A stretch of 64,000 nt of DNA from Meiothermus sp. (GTDB taxonomy: Bacteria; Deinococcota; Deinococci; Deinococcales; Thermaceae): assembly GCA_026004095.1 (NCBI GenBank), contig BPIL01000007.1, positions 1 to 64,000 on the forward strand, read 5' to 3'. The notes below the pieces were generated by a model that was given only the letters and a program-made list of their open reading frames with translations, was not told where the DNA came from and did not search any database. The position numbers and the translations under genes were made by a program. Of this stretch, positions 61,731 to 64,000 are shown piece by piece. Each line of letters begins with the position of its first letter. The first letter of the stretch is position 1.

Positions 61731-64000
61731 TTATTTGACACCCGCCAGCGTGCCCTGCTCGGCCAGATACAACCAGGTTTCCAGCACGCTGTCGGGGTTA
61801 AGCGAGATGCTCTCAATGCCCTGCTGCACAAGCCACAGGGCAAACTCGGGGTGGTCGGAGGGGCCCTGGCCGCAGATGCCGATGTATTTGCCCATGCGCC
61901 TGGCGGCGCCAATGGCCCGCTCGAGCAGGAACTTCACCGCCTCGTCCTGTTCGCTGAACAGATCGGCCACCAGCCCCGAGTCGCGATCCAGCGCGAGGGT
62001 GAGCTGGGTCAGGTCGTTGGAGCCAATCGAAAAGCCGTCGAACAACTCCAAGAACTGCTCGGCCAGAATCGCGTTGGAAGGCACCTCGCACATCATGATC
62101 AGTTTGAGGCCGTCCCGACCGCGCTCGAGGCCGTGGGTCTTCAAGATTTCGATTACCGCCCTGGCCTCCCCCACCGTGCGCACGAAAGGTATCATCACCC
62201 AGACGTTGGTGAGGCCTTTCTCTTCGCGCACCTCCCGGATAGCCTGGCACTCCAGCGCAAAGGCCTCGGCAAACTCCGGGCTGCGGTAGCGCGCGGCCCC
62301 CCGGAAGCCAATCATGGGGTTTTCTTCCTTGGGCTCGTAGCGGCTGCCCCCCAGCAGATGGGCATACTCGTTGGATTTGAAGTCCGACATCCGCACGATG
62401 ACCGGATTGGGCGCAAAAGCTGCTGCAATCATGCTGATGCCCTCAGCCAGCTTTTCGCGGTAGAAGTCCACCGGGCTTGGGTAGCCCGCGGTACGCCGGA
62501 CAATTTCGGCTTTGAGCTCTTCAGGCTGCTGATCGAATTGCAAAAGCGCTTTGGGGTGGATGCCAATGGTGTTGTTGATAATGAACTCGAGCCGCGCCAG
62601 GCCCACCCCGGCATTGGGCAAGCTGGCAAAGCTGAAGGCCCGCTCGGGCGAGGCCACGTTCATCATGATCTTGGTGGGGATGGGCGGCATGTTGTCCAGC
62701 TCAATCCGCTTCACCTCGAAACGCGGGGTGCCGGCGTACACCCGGCCGGTATCGCCCTCGGCGCAGGAAACCGTAACCATATCCCCATCGCGCAATACCT
62801 CGGTGGCGTTGCCAGTCCCCACCACCGCCGGGATGTTCAGTTCCCGCGCTACGATGGCCGCGTGGCAGGTGCGTCCACCCCGGTTGGTCACGATGGCCGC
62901 GGCTTTTTTCATTACCGGCTCCCAGTCGGGGTCGGTCATGTCGGCCACCAGCACGTCACCGGGCTGTACGCGGTTCATCTCACGGGGGTGGTTGATGATG
63001 CGCACCGGGCCCACCCCAATGCGCTGTCCCACCGCCCGGCCCGTCACCAGCACCGGTGCACGCTCGAGCATCTCGAAGCGTTCCAGCACCCGGCCCGAAC
63101 GGCTCTGCACGGTCTCGGGGCGGGCCTGCAGGATGTAGATCTGTCCGTCCAACCCGTCCTTGGCCCACTCGATGTCCATGGGCCGGCCATAGTGCTGCTC
63201 GATCAGGAGGGCTTGTTTGGCCAGTTCTAGCACCTCGGCATCAGACAGCGAGAAGCTGCGGCGCTCCTCTGCGGAAGTCTCCACAGCCTGCACCCCCCGG
63301 CCCTCCGGGGCGTACACCATCTTCTGTAGCTTGGTGCCCAGGGTGCGCTGCAGGATGGTGTTACGCCCCTCGGCCAGGCCTTTCTTATACACATAGAACT
63401 CGTCGGGATTGACCGCACCCTGCACCAGCAGCTCCCCCAGGCCATAGGTCGAGGTGATGAAGATAGCGTCGCGAAAACCCGACTCGGTATCGAGGGTGAA
63501 GGCCACCCCCGAGGCCCCCAGGTCGCTGCGCACCATGCGTTGCACGCCCGCCGAGAGGGCCACCTCCTCGTGGGCGAACCCGTGGTGGACGCGGTAGGCG
63601 ATGGCCCGGTCGTTGTACAGCGAGGCAAAGACTTTCTTGATGTGCTGCAGCACGCTATCTATCCCACGCACATTCAAAAAGGTCTCCTGTTGACCGGCGA
63701 AGCTGGCCTCGGGCAGATCTTCGGCGGTGGCGCTCGAGCGCACCGCAACAGAAAGCCCGCCCTTGGAGGCGGACTCGAGGCGGATATAGGCATCTACAAT
63801 GGCAACCTCCAGGGCCTTGGGTAGCTCGGCGCTCTCTACCCAGCCGCGAATCTCGGCCCCTACCCGCGCCAGCTCATCCACATTGTCAACGTCCAGGCCT
63901 TGCAGGGCCCCGGCAATGCGTTGATCTAGGTGATTATGATGCAAAAACTCACGGAAAGCCGCTGCAGTGGTGGCAAACCCACCCGGCACCCGCACCCCGG
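61731..64000 (-). CDS. ppsA: Phosphoenolpyruvate synthase, 5' end beyond the window
   Basis: PpsA converts pyruvate and ATP to PEP, AMP and phosphate in gluconeogenesis. The part in the window starts with [12 protein letters not shown] near the N-terminus and runs to the end: ATP-grasp domain ([20 protein letters not shown]), the phosphohistidine domain ([22 protein letters not shown] with the active His) and the PEP-binding barrel ([37 protein letters not shown]). About 755 of an expected 790 residues are present, so only some 30-40 N-terminal residues lie to the right. The stop is 18 bases from that of gpsA. Confidence 0.93.
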   Translation of the reverse strand, partial: GVRVPGGFATTAAAFREFLHHNHLDQRIAGALQGLDVDNVDELARVGAEIRGWVESAELPKALEVAIVDAYIRLESASKGGLSVAVRSSATAEDLPEASFAGQQETFLNVRGIDSVLQHIKKVFASLYNDRAIAYRVHHGFAHEEVALSAGVQRMVRSDLGASGVAFTLDTESGFRDAIFITSTYGLGELLVQGAVNPDEFYVYKKGLAEGRNTILQRTLGTKLQKMVYAPEGRGVQAVETSAEERRSFSLSDAEVLELAKQALLIEQHYGRPMDIEWAKDGLDGQIYILQARPETVQSRSGRVLERFEMLERAPVLVTGRAVGQRIGVGPVRIINHPREMNRVQPGDVLVADMTDPDWEPVMKKAAAIVTNRGGRTCHAAIVARELNIPAVVGTGNATEVLRDGDMVTVSCAEGDTGRVYAGTPRFEVKRIELDNMPPIPTKIMMNVASPERAFSFASLPNAGVGLARLEFIINNTIGIHPKALLQFDQQPEELKAEIVRRTAGYPSPVDFYREKLAEGISMIAAAFAPNPVIVRMSDFKSNEYAHLLGGSRYEPKEENPMIGFRGAARYRSPEFAEAFALECQAIREVREEKGLTNVWVMIPFVRTVGEARAVIEILKTHGLERGRDGLKLIMMCEVPSNAILAEQFLELFDGFSIGSNDLTQLTLALDRDSGLVADLFSEQDEAVKFLLERAIGAARRMGKYIGICGQGPSDHPEFALWLVQQGIESISLNPDSVLETWLYLAEQGTLAGVK

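Overview
The window looks like chromosomal DNA from a moderately thermophilic bacterium of the Deinococcus-Thermus phylum, most likely Meiothermus. This rests on the high GC content, a TL5-type ribosomal protein L25 of about 206 residues, a two-OB-fold SSB-like protein, an encoded-CCA tRNA-Arg, extended -10 and leaderless-looking promoters, and protein features typical of Thermus relatives. The taxonomic call is an inference from features, not from a search. I see no rRNA, prophage, insertion sequence or CRISPR array.

Layout. 0.1-5.7 kb: a LacI regulator with two matching operators, a Frc-type sugar ABC transporter and a xylulokinase-like FGGY kinase. 5.7-6.9 kb: a DUF480/YceH protein and MobA. 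6.9-11.0 kb: a high-affinity phosphate transporter (pstSCAB) behind direct repeats with Pho-box spacing. 11.0-17.0 kb: housekeeping genes (pth, rplY), an SSB-like protein with a long repeat-containing leader, a frameshifted malate synthase divergent from an IclR regulator, and SpeD. 17.0-20.4 kb: a succinate dehydrogenase whose membrane anchor resembles the actinobacterial Sdh1 (type F) anchor and carries Cys/His clusters. 20.5-24.4 kb: a CUT1-type ABC importer.

24.5-43.5 kb is the most striking region: a GntR regulator divergent from 18 nearly contiguous, mostly overlapping genes. These encode a branched-chain-amino-acid-type (LIV) importer with a fused LivM-LivG subunit, followed by an oxidative catabolic set: NTF2-like protein, three SDRs, a BBE-type flavin oxidase, a small VOC protein, an HpsN-like HisD homologue, an extradiol dioxygenase, a cyclase-family hydrolase, an amidohydrolase-2, two FAH-family enzymes, a flavin monooxygenase, an SMP-30 lactonase and a DenD-like epimerase-family dehydrogenase. 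I read it as an undescribed inducible pathway that takes up an oxygenated, probably aromatic compound, oxidises its side chain, hydroxylates and meta-cleaves the ring, and hydrolyses the products. The substrate cannot be read from sequence.

43.5-51.0 kb: a Ca2+/cation antiporter, then a LacI regulator divergent from a TRAP transporter operon with two SDRs and an LDH2-family dehydrogenase, probably for a sugar acid. 51.0-64.0 kb: mnmA, tRNA-Arg(ACG), a degenerate GGDEF-EAL protein, a lipid kinase, a tandem GNAT protein, a small operon of a P-loop protein, an enolase-superfamily enzyme and a nucleotidyltransferase-fold protein, pyrE, a SpoIIM-like membrane protein, gpsA, and the 3' part of ppsA, which runs off the right edge.
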